Shown here: positions 1 to 6,373 of the stretch, piece by piece
Numbering within the stretch: the stretch's first letter is position 1
Layout of the letters: the number at the start of each line of letters is the position of its first letter
Source of the DNA: NIOZ-UU13 sp032250555
GTDB taxonomy: Bacteria; Planctomycetota; Phycisphaerae; Sedimentisphaerales; Anaerobacaceae
Direction: 5' to 3'
Assembly: GCA_032250555.1 (NCBI GenBank)
Contig: JAVVFI010000189.1
Span: 1 to 10,082 of the forward strand
Length of the DNA stretch: 10,082 nt
Notes under the pieces: model-generated
Databases searched by the model: none
Told to the model about the DNA's origin: nothing
What the model saw: the letters and a program-made list of their open reading frames with translations, nothing else
Translations under genes and position numbers: made by a program

Positions 1-295
1 GCTGTAATTAGTGATTGTTTGATTACAACCGCAACAGCTTTTATTAAAGTAAGCTCTGATTAATAAGTATATACTATATGTGTCGCAGATAGCAAGGAAA
101 CAGATGTATATGCAATGCGAAAATACGTTAAGATTGTCGACTTTGATAAAAATATTCATCACTCTTGATATCCGAATAAATCAATGGTAGTATGATTAAC
201 TGAAGATACAGAAGTCATTGAAGAACGAACCGAATGAAAAACTTCAACTTAAATAATGTCCCGGACCAAACGGGAGTAAGTAGGGAGGTTTAAGA
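1..295. other. Non-coding leader upstream of the aldo/keto reductase-like gene
   Basis: No convincing coding frame is visible here. The stretch is AT-rich. At its left edge GCTGT (1-5) can pair with ACAGC (34-38), followed by TTTTATT. This may be the terminator of a gene lying left of the window, but the stem is only 5 bp and an alternative pairing (TGTAAT 3-8 with ATTACA 22-27) competes with it. The right end carries a clear Shine-Dalgarno sequence (AGGGAGG) just before the ATG at 296. Confidence 0.5.
165..193 (+). promoter_or_regulatory. Candidate sigma70-type promoter for the 296-1384 gene
   Basis: TTGATA at 165-170 (5/6 match to the -35 consensus) lies 17 bases before TAGTAT at 188-193 (4/6 match to the -10 consensus). 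This implies a 5' untranslated region of about 95 bases. AT-rich DNA produces such matches by chance, so this is only the best candidate in the leader. Confidence 0.3.
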
Positions 296-1384
296 ATGAG
301 TGATAAACTTACACGTCGTCAGTTCATTCGAGAAAGCGCGGTTACCGGTGCTGCTATTGGTGCCGGGATTTCTCTTTCAAACAGTCTCGGTGCGATAGAT
401 TCCCGCAAGATACTTAATTACAACTCCGATATGGAATATCGCCGATGCGGCAGAACCGGTCTTATGATTTCCGCTGTTAGTCTTGGAGGACACTGGAAAC
501 GCCTCGTCAAAGTAATCGGCGGCAGCGAACCTGAAGGCTGGATGACCACTGATATCGACCGCAGAGATTTCCAGAAAAATCGCCATGAAGTTGTCACTCG
601 CTGCATAGATCGCGGGATTAACTATGTCGATGCATGCTGCCGCGAGGAAATCCTCGCCTATGCCAAGGCGCTTAAAGGCCGACGTGACAAGATGTTCTTC
701 GGTTATTCGTGGCACATCAAGGAAAGCCGCTTCGAAGAATGGCGTTCGGCCAAGAAACTCAAGCAAGGCCTCGATGAAGGAATGAAAGAAGCCGGTCTTG
801 ACTACGTTGATGTCTGGCGAATCAGCCTTCTTGTTGACAGCAGCCTTCATACCGAAGCAGAAGTGGAAGAAGCTGCTAAGGCCCTCGATTGGGCGAAGAA
901 AACCGGCCGGGCACGCTTTATCGGTTTCTCGTCACACAACAGGTCCAATCTTAAGGAAATCATCGAAAAGTATTCTGAGCAGGTCGAGGTCCTTCTAACA
1001 CCATATACAGCAAACAGCAAACTGGTTACCGATGAATCAGGTCTTTGGGCAACTCTGAGAAAATACGATGTTGGATGGTTCGGTATTAAACCGTTTGCCA
1101 GCAATTCTCTGTTCAAAGGTGACAGTTCGCCGGACAGTCCATACGCTCAACAAGACAATAATCTTGCACGGTTGGCCATTCGCTATATTCTCTGTAACCC
1201 TGCCATAACTGCACCTATAGCTGGTCTTATCAGTGTCCAGCAGGTTGATAACGTTGCACGTGCTGTTAAGGAGCGTCGCGAACTCGACTTGAAGGAAAAA
1301 GCTGAACTCGATAAGGCTATGCAGAGTGCCTGGGCTTCATTACCGCCGAACTATCAGTGGCTTAAAGACTGGGAATACGTTTAA
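296..1384 (+). CDS. Tat-exported aldo/keto reductase-fold protein with a degenerate active site
   Basis: A 362-residue protein. The start is supported by AGGGAGG a few bases upstream and a textbook twin-arginine signal (TRRQFIRE, residues 6-13) followed by a hydrophobic Ala/Gly-rich segment to about residue 34. The mature part has the aldo/keto reductase TIM-barrel landmarks: RRCGRTGLMISAVSLGG (49-65), DRGINYVDA (105-113), LDYVDVW (168-174), GRARFIGFSSHN (204-215), GIKPFA (263-268) and a C-terminal helix region with LARLAIRY and PIAGL. The family uses an Asp-Tyr-Lys-His tetrad with NAD(P)H. Here Asp112 is kept, but the segment that should carry the Tyr is shortened, Ser138 sits where the Lys is expected and Ser177 where the His is expected. 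No C-terminal Cys-rich ferredoxin domain is present. It precedes the cytochrome gene by 107 bases on the same strand. The fold call is firm; an ordinary NADPH-dependent reductase activity is doubtful, and substrate is unknown. Confidence 0.85.
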   Translation: MSDKLTRRQFIRESAVTGAAIGAGISLSNSLGAIDSRKILNYNSDMEYRRCGRTGLMISAVSLGGHWKRLVKVIGGSEPEGWMTTDIDRRDFQKNRHEVVTRCIDRGINYVDACCREEILAYAKALKGRRDKMFFGYSWHIKESRFEEWRSAKKLKQGLDEGMKEAGLDYVDVWRISLLVDSSLHTEAEVEEAAKALDWAKKTGRARFIGFSSHNRSNLKEIIEKYSEQVEVLLTPYTANSKLVTDESGLWATLRKYDVGWFGIKPFASNSLFKGDSSPDSPYAQQDNNLARLAIRYILCNPAITAPIAGLISVQQVDNVARAVKERRELDLKEKAELDKAMQSAWASLPPNYQWLKDWEYV

Positions 1385-1491
1385 TATTCGGTGCTTTTCT
1401 TTCGCTCGGTGAATCATTCCTTTAGGAAAAGGATTGCAGTCTGACCCGTAAATGGTTTCGTTAATTGTAGACAAGCTCCCAAGGACAGTCG

Positions 1492-2214
1492 ATGAAAATA
1501 GATAACAGCTTCTTAAGAATATTTGCAATACTTCTGATGCTTTCGAATGCAGCTTTTCTGAGTTGCAAAATCACACCCAAATCTGAGCCGGCTGAGATCC
1601 AAACGCCCCCTGTAATTGAAAATGAAGCTAAAACCTCAGGAGGGCTTCCACCTCTTGATATCGATACAAGCGCTCCATTACTTCTTGATGACCCAAGCGA
1701 AGAGGAACAAGCATTTGCTGCCGCAGCCACTCAGGCTGAAAATGAGAACACAGCCTGCTATGTTTGCCATGCAAACTACAAAACAGAATTTCTCGTAAGC
1801 AGCCATGCCAAGGTTAATATCGGCTGTTTCAATTGTCACGGTGAGTCTTCCGCACATCAAAACGATGAAAACAATATAACTCCACCAGAAACTTTATATT
1901 CAGCCGACAAAATTGAACCACTTTGTCGGAGCTGTCATACTGTACATGATATTTCACCCAGGAAGATAATCGCCAACTGGATGAAAAAGAAATCAGAAGG
2001 AGAGAATACCTCCTGTCTTGGCGAAGACTGCCATAAGTCCGACGATGTCCCGCCGGAAAAAGTAGTGACCCGCTGGAAAGAGCTGGCTATCGATAAAACC
2101 GATCCCGAGAAAATAGTCTGCACGGATTGCCACGGTGACCACCGAATGAAGGTTCGCACTATCATCTGGGACAAGAAAAGCGGCAAACTTCTTCGTACAA
2201 ACAAAGGCGACTAA
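1492..2214 (+). CDS. Pentahaem c-type cytochrome, probable lipoprotein
   Basis: A 240-residue exported protein. Residues 7-24 are a hydrophobic signal segment ending in FLSC, so Cys25 is a likely lipidation site, although the lipobox is imperfect (Phe at -3, Leu at -2). Residues 26-85 are a Pro/Glu/Ala-rich linker with no structure I recognise. Haem-binding motifs follow: CYVCH (89-93), CFNCH (112-116), CRSCH (145-149), CLGEDCH (175-181, the CX4CH form) and CTDCH (210-214). Every cysteine after Cys25 belongs to a haem motif. His105, His122, His152 and His217 are candidate distal ligands, which suggests low-potential bis-His haems and a role in periplasmic electron transfer. AAGGA lies six bases before the ATG. 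The gene may be co-transcribed with the reductase-like gene. Partners, redox potential and exact family (NapC/NrfH-like or cytochrome c3-like in style) cannot be settled from sequence. No haem-attachment genes are in the window. Confidence 0.88.
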   Translation: MKIDNSFLRIFAILLMLSNAAFLSCKITPKSEPAEIQTPPVIENEAKTSGGLPPLDIDTSAPLLLDDPSEEEQAFAAAATQAENENTACYVCHANYKTEFLVSSHAKVNIGCFNCHGESSAHQNDENNITPPETLYSADKIEPLCRSCHTVHDISPRKIIANWMKKKSEGENTSCLGEDCHKSDDVPPEKVVTRWKELAIDKTDPEKIVCTDCHGDHRMKVRTIIWDKKSGKLLRTNKGD

Positions 2215-2226
2215 CTGAGTATGTTG

Positions 2227-2246
2227 AAGAAGCATCTCTGCTTTTT
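2227..2246 (+). terminator. Weak intrinsic terminator after the cytochrome gene
   Basis: AAGCA (2230-2234) and TGCTT (2239-2243) form a 5-bp stem with a TCTC loop. A G-T wobble and two A-T pairs can extend it to 2227-2246. The 3' arm merges into a TTTTT run. It lies 13 bases past the cytochrome stop codon, in the 49-base gap between two convergent genes. The stem is AT-rich and weak. Read on the minus strand it lacks a clean T-tract, so it probably serves only the rightward transcript. Confidence 0.4.
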
Positions 2247-2263
2247 AAATACAAGTTATGTAA

Positions 2264-5200
2264 TCACTGAGCATTCACTTCGATAGGCGCGAAGTCGATG
2301 AGCGCGCTGTTTACGGCATATCCAACGTGAGTAATGGATTTCAGGGGACGCTGTATTTGGGCTTCAATTTTCACTTCATTGGCTGTGTAAATAATCTTTT
2401 GGGTTTTTAGGTTAACTTTTACGATGATTTCCACACTTTGATTATTGTTAACGTTGATTTTGGCAGTGTTGGATTTGCCTTTGAGTAATGGGCCCTGAAC
2501 AATCGATGTTTCTTTTGCTCTTAGACGCACACCGCACTTGATAAGTTTGGTGTCCGTAGTACCGTTACCGAAAGCGAGATATCCGTTGCTGAGCAAACCG
2601 TCGGCACTCGAAACAGCTTTCACGCGTGTCCTGAAAGTGACTGAGCCGGTGATTGGTTTATCCAGTTCCTTTATTGCCATGCCTACCTGATTTTTACCTG
2701 TGCTGCGCAGGCGATAGCCCAGTTTCGAGGAGGAAGCCTTACAGCGCACCACTTTAGCGAAGTCACTTTCCATATTTTCTTCAGGGGCAAGCAGGTAGCT
2801 GGGATCTTCGGGTTTATCCCAGATGACCTGAGAAGGCTTATCGCCGGTCTTACGCAAGGGAGTACCTCGCCTTCCGGAAAGGCATATCACGCGCCCGTCA
2901 ACGGTGGTCATATAGAGGCTTTCGCCTGCGGCTGCCATGCCGTCAAAAACAGGGATAGTATCCAAAGTATAGCGATTAATCAATTTGCCATCGGTTTTAT
3001 TGAGCACCCATAATTGTCCGCCAGCGCGGCCTTCAAGGGCTTCGACCTGGTGCTTTAACTTAGCTTGAACTTCAGTATCATCGGGATAGTGGTAAGCTTG
3101 CCGTTCATCGAGCAGGTCGGGAGGACCGGCGATAAAGAGTTTATCTGAAACCGCTGTCATGGCGCGGGCTATGAGTGCCGGTTGTTCAAGAATCCATTGG
3201 AAAGTTGCGGCACTCAGGTCCTTGTCGGAGAAGAAATATCGCAGTCGCCAGTCGGATGAGTTGGCGTTCCTCTGGCTCGAGCGTGTATTCATGGCTCGCT
3301 CGGCCTTGCCTACTTGCTCAATATCCTGTCGTGTTACTACCTTGTCGGCGGAAAAAATCCGGTATTCCAGCACGGATGCGTTGACCATGTACTCCGGCTT
3401 GCGTCCATATCCATAAACGCGCTTATCATCGAAACAGAGAATACGACCCGAAGGCACAAGGCGTCCTGCCTTGTACCATCCGCCGTACCCGCCGGTAACG
3501 CGGCGTCCGAATGTCCAGTAAGAGCGGAAGAAATAGGAGTCGTCTAAAAAGCCGTTCTGGCAGAAGATATGGAAGTCTTCCGGATTCTGTTCTTCAACGT
3601 TCTCAAGGCCGATCTCAAGCCGCTCGCCGTCAAAATTGATTTTTTGCGAGCGCATCCAGATGTTCCGTCCATCACAAGTCAAAATATCGGAATGGGCTAC
3701 CGGCATGTTGTTTCCCTGTGTCTTCTTCAAGTAAGCCAAGTGCATATCTTCACCGGTTTCCGGGTCTTTGTCGTTCATGACCGTTTCGCCGAGTAGTTTG
3801 CCTGTGACTGGGTCGAGACGCAGGAAACGAATTCCACCCTCGACATACATGTTTCGACCGGCTGTGCAGTAGAGCACGTTGTTGTGGACCAATACGCTGC
3901 CGTGCACAGGCCAGGCGGATTCGAGCTGTTCCCAGGCCATCATGCGGCGGTCAACCGGGGCGGCGCGGAAACGCCAGGCCAGGATGCCGTCGCCGGCGCG
4001 CAAGGCGTAAACATAACCGTCTGCCGAGCCGAAGAGGATAAGCCCTTTGTAATAGGTTGGCGGGGAATCGATTCTTCCGCCGGTGGTATAAGACCAGAGC
4101 TTAAGACCAGTTTTTGCATTAAGGGCATGGAGGGTGTGAGTGTCAATTGAGGCGACGAAAAGTGTGCCGGCGGCAATAGTTGGGGCACTGAGGCGACCGG
4201 ATAATTTTGCCTGCCAGTTTTGTTTCAATGTGCTGGAAACTTTAACAGAAGTAGTGCCGCTGCGACTTTCATCGTGTCGATATGTAGGCCAGTCTGTAGT
4301 CCCGGCAGAAATACCGGTTTGTTTGCCGTAGGCAGGCCCCTGTTCCAGACGGCTCCGGGTCGTAAGGACGGCTTTGGTTATCTGTGGGCCGGGGCCGGAG
4401 GCGAGAGCTTTAAAACCTGTGAGTTTTGCTTCCAACTGACAACCGCAGGAGTCCATCGGGGCATAGGTCATTCCGTTACACGGCATCACGCCGTAAATAC
4501 AGCCACCTCTTACCCAATGGTGCGGCTTCCAGTGTTGGGCTGTCAGGTCGATGAACTCGGTACCGTTACGCGCAGTAATCAAATAATCTTCTGTCGCTTT
4601 GGATGGGTAGCAGCGGTGATGGAACCAGTGAACTTTTACGTCAGCAGGGAATTCCCGAGCCAGGTTTCCAGTGATTGCATCATAACCTGCGAAGGCACCA
4701 TCGTTTTGATTGCCTGCGATAGAACCGGTCCATACCAGGCCGTTGACCACGAGCAGGTCTTTTAAGGATTGATGACCACTTGGGCGTTGCGTCTGCTCCC
4801 AGAGCTTCGTTCCATCTCCGAGAGAAAAGCCTGACATCTTTCCTGTATTAGCTGCCAGAAGAACAACATCTTTGTAGATCAACACTCGCGGTCCTGTATT
4901 GGTTTGAACGGGTATAGCGGTTGGTGCCGATTCACTTTCCCATAGAGTATTGCCATTGCGTCGATCCAGACAAACAAGTTTTTTTCCATCGTGGAAGACG
5001 AGACGTTCAGAGTTCACTGCCATTGAACAAGGAGCTACCGGAGATTCAGCCTGCCATAAAAGATGACCAGTATTGGCGTTGTAAGCGAGTATCCTGCGAG
5101 GGGTTCCCTTCCAGCCCCAGCCCGGATTGGCCTTTTGTGTATTGGCCCAGACGTAAGTGTCTTTGCGGCGCCAGTCGGGCAGGATGGAGCGTGAAGTATC

Positions 5201-6160
5201 AGCGACGAAGAATGCGACACCATCGGAAACCACAATCTCCCGGGTGTGTTCACTGTCCTGATATGTCAGAAGAGTTTTACCGCTTGCTGCGTCAAGTGCG
5301 GTTACAGGTGCGTCGATGCCGAGAGTGACATAGACGCGCTGGCCAACAGCGACGAGACGGCGCAGCAGATGAGCCGGGCCGCTTTTGAGCGGATACTGCT
5401 GGGTGTTCCACTGGTCGATATTGCGTTTCCAGAGAATGACTCCGTTAAACGCATCGCGTGCGATGAGCCGCCATTGGGAAGGAAGCTGAATCGAAGCGGT
5501 TGGGCCTTCGTCAAGAATATAGAAGAGGCGTCCTCCGGCTGAAACAAGAGAGGTCATGCTGGCCATATGGTCATGGTGACGTGACCAACGTGGGCTTCCA
5601 ATCCATTGTAGTCTTTCCGGCGGGCCGACAACAGAATCCTGGGCTACCGGATTACCGTCCGGTCCGTGGAAATAATGTGTCCACTCGTCAATTTCCGCCG
5701 GCCTGGGCTTGGTTAGCTTTTTCCATTTTCCTTTTTGCCGAACCAGAGCGACCCCCTCCGGGGCCAGCGCACGAAGCAATTCTGCTTCAGAGATATTTTC
5801 AGGTTCATCGGCTACAATAAGATTAACGAGATTGTCGGCGTAAGGCAGGTACTCTCCGTTCCATTGATCGATACTCACAGGACCATATATCCCTTGTTTA
5901 ATAAGATTATCTCTGGTGGCTGCGACTTCTGCCGGGTCTGTATCAAGGCCGTGGACAAAGTATTGGTTGCCGGCTCGCAATTGAGCTGTCAGCGATGCGT
6001 TTCCACAACCCAAATGTACTATCAGGCCGCCTTTGACACCACTTGTGTCGAGGATTTCTTTTGCCGTTTCAGCCTTTAACATTCTCGCCGGAAACAGGCA
6101 CGAACAAATAATAAGCCCGGTGAGCCAGGCGGTGTGTGCTTTCATCCGTTCATTGTTCAT
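2264..6160 (-). CDS. Giant secreted protein: methyltransferase-like domain, two PQQ-type beta-propellers and a C-terminal beta-sandwich
   Basis: A 1298-residue protein, counted from the ATG at 6160 that follows AAAGGAG by six bases. Residues 1-30 form a Sec signal peptide (basic MNNERMK, hydrophobic core, likely cut after LKA). Residues 33-140 resemble a class I SAM methyltransferase: VHLGCGNA (48-55, motif I), GLDTD (71-75, acidic end of strand 2), NLIVAD (113-118), then LAPEGVAL. Residues 175-565 hold a first propeller with Trp-containing blades (ILWK, LLWQ, TLWE, KLWE). A conserved-looking stretch PRWSRHHDHMAS opens it, and a Cys-containing CGCQLEAK segment follows. DWPTYRHDESRSG (623-635) starts a second BamB/PQQ-like propeller with blades KLWSY, LAWRF and QLWVL, to about 1105. 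Residues 1120-1298 look like a LamG/jelly-roll sandwich. Haem motifs and quinoprotein dehydrogenase features are absent, so binding or scaffolding is more likely than PQQ catalysis. The architecture resembles proteins usually annotated only as PQQ-like propeller proteins in planctomycetes. The real function is unknown. Confidence 0.85.
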   Translation of the reverse strand: MNNERMKAHTAWLTGLIICSCLFPARMLKAETAKEILDTSGVKGGLIVHLGCGNASLTAQLRAGNQYFVHGLDTDPAEVAATRDNLIKQGIYGPVSIDQWNGEYLPYADNLVNLIVADEPENISEAELLRALAPEGVALVRQKGKWKKLTKPRPAEIDEWTHYFHGPDGNPVAQDSVVGPPERLQWIGSPRWSRHHDHMASMTSLVSAGGRLFYILDEGPTASIQLPSQWRLIARDAFNGVILWKRNIDQWNTQQYPLKSGPAHLLRRLVAVGQRVYVTLGIDAPVTALDAASGKTLLTYQDSEHTREIVVSDGVAFFVADTSRSILPDWRRKDTYVWANTQKANPGWGWKGTPRRILAYNANTGHLLWQAESPVAPCSMAVNSERLVFHDGKKLVCLDRRNGNTLWESESAPTAIPVQTNTGPRVLIYKDVVLLAANTGKMSGFSLGDGTKLWEQTQRPSGHQSLKDLLVVNGLVWTGSIAGNQNDGAFAGYDAITGNLAREFPADVKVHWFHHRCYPSKATEDYLITARNGTEFIDLTAQHWKPHHWVRGGCIYGVMPCNGMTYAPMDSCGCQLEAKLTGFKALASGPGPQITKAVLTTRSRLEQGPAYGKQTGISAGTTDWPTYRHDESRSGTTSVKVSSTLKQNWQAKLSGRLSAPTIAAGTLFVASIDTHTLHALNAKTGLKLWSYTTGGRIDSPPTYYKGLILFGSADGYVYALRAGDGILAWRFRAAPVDRRMMAWEQLESAWPVHGSVLVHNNVLYCTAGRNMYVEGGIRFLRLDPVTGKLLGETVMNDKDPETGEDMHLAYLKKTQGNNMPVAHSDILTCDGRNIWMRSQKINFDGERLEIGLENVEEQNPEDFHIFCQNGFLDDSYFFRSYWTFGRRVTGGYGGWYKAGRLVPSGRILCFDDKRVYGYGRKPEYMVNASVLEYRIFSADKVVTRQDIEQVGKAERAMNTRSSQRNANSSDWRLRYFFSDKDLSAATFQWILEQPALIARAMTAVSDKLFIAGPPDLLDERQAYHYPDDTEVQAKLKHQVEALEGRAGGQLWVLNKTDGKLINRYTLDTIPVFDGMAAAGESLYMTTVDGRVICLSGRRGTPLRKTGDKPSQVIWDKPEDPSYLLAPEENMESDFAKVVRCKASSSKLGYRLRSTGKNQVGMAIKELDKPITGSVTFRTRVKAVSSADGLLSNGYLAFGNGTTDTKLIKCGVRLRAKETSIVQGPLLKGKSNTAKINVNNNQSVEIIVKVNLKTQKIIYTANEVKIEAQIQRPLKSITHVGYAVNSALIDFAPIEVNAQ

Positions 6161-6166
6161 ATTTTG

Positions 6167-6173
6167 CTCCTTT
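6167..6173 (-). promoter_or_regulatory. Ribosome binding site that sets the start of the giant propeller gene
   Basis: On the minus strand AAAGGAG lies six bases before the ATG at 6160, and that ATG begins a proper signal peptide. The reading frame stays open back to an ATG at 6235. That longer start has no Shine-Dalgarno sequence at normal spacing, and it would add 25 hydrophilic residues in front of the signal peptide. The 6160 start is therefore preferred. Confidence 0.7.
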
Positions 6174-6218
6174 ACCATCCTCTTGTGATTTGAAAGTACA
6201 TTTGATATGCGGCTTTTT

Positions 6219-6251
6219 TCAACTGCCTTTTTCATGTCGAAAGGATAGCAT
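6219..6251 (-). CDS. Possible 10-codon upstream ORF in the leader of the giant propeller gene
   Basis: A short frame encodes MLSFRHEKGS. It has a near-perfect GGAGG (6257-6261) five bases before its ATG, a stronger initiation signal than many real genes here. It ends 58 bases before the chosen start of the giant gene and is in a different frame. It could be a leader peptide or translational regulator, or the relic of an older start. Peptide composition gives no hint of attenuation (no run of one amino acid). Its only support is the ribosome binding site. Confidence 0.25.
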   Translation of the reverse strand: MLSFRHEKGS

Positions 6252-6318
6252 AAAAACCTCCAATTTTCAAATATAAAATGATTGAGCCGAGGTTCGATTA
6301 ATAGGATTTCTAATTACG

Positions 6319-6347
6319 TTGATTTGCAAACTAAGCAAGAGTACAAT
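6319..6347 (+). promoter_or_regulatory. Sigma70-type promoter of the GH127-like gene
   Basis: TTGATT (6319-6324) and TACAAT (6342-6347) are separated by exactly 17 bases. Transcription would start near 6354, only about 20 bases before the ATG, leaving just enough room for the AGGAGA ribosome binding site at 6361. The -10 element lies inside the imperfect inverted repeat GTAC-AAT-GTAC (6341-6351), a possible but unproven operator. This is the best-formed promoter in the window. Confidence 0.5.
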
Positions 6348-6373
6348 GTACATCTTAGTCAGGAGACATCATT

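Noticed and set aside
1..42. Left-edge hairpin as a terminator of an upstream gene
   Set aside because: The outer stem is only 5 bp with a long loop, and a competing pairing exists. Without the upstream gene it cannot be called.
377..850. A 157-codon open frame antisense to the reductase-like gene
   Set aside because: The plus-strand gene has a Tat signal, a ribosome binding site and family motifs over the same bases. The antisense frame has none of these.
1416..1435. Hairpin TCCTTT-AGGA-AAAGGA between the reductase-like gene and the cytochrome gene
   Set aside because: The six-base-pair stem is AT-leaning and is not followed by a T-run, so it is not a convincing terminator. It leaves co-transcription of the two genes possible.
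4220..4765. A 181-codon open frame antisense to the giant gene, with several others nearby on the plus strand
   Set aside because: They lie wholly within a well-supported gene, have no recognisable domains and have low-complexity, unlikely composition. They are by-products of the codon usage on the other strand.
2264..6160. Reading the giant protein as a PQQ-dependent dehydrogenase
   Set aside because: The Trp-docking style repeats only show a propeller. I see no haem motif and no vicinal-Cys or catalytic Asp arrangement typical of quinoprotein dehydrogenases.
6161..6235. Longer N-terminus for the giant propeller gene from the ATG at 6235
   Set aside because: It has no properly spaced ribosome binding site and would place 25 hydrophilic residues before an otherwise normal signal peptide. 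The 6160 start has AAAGGAG at six bases.
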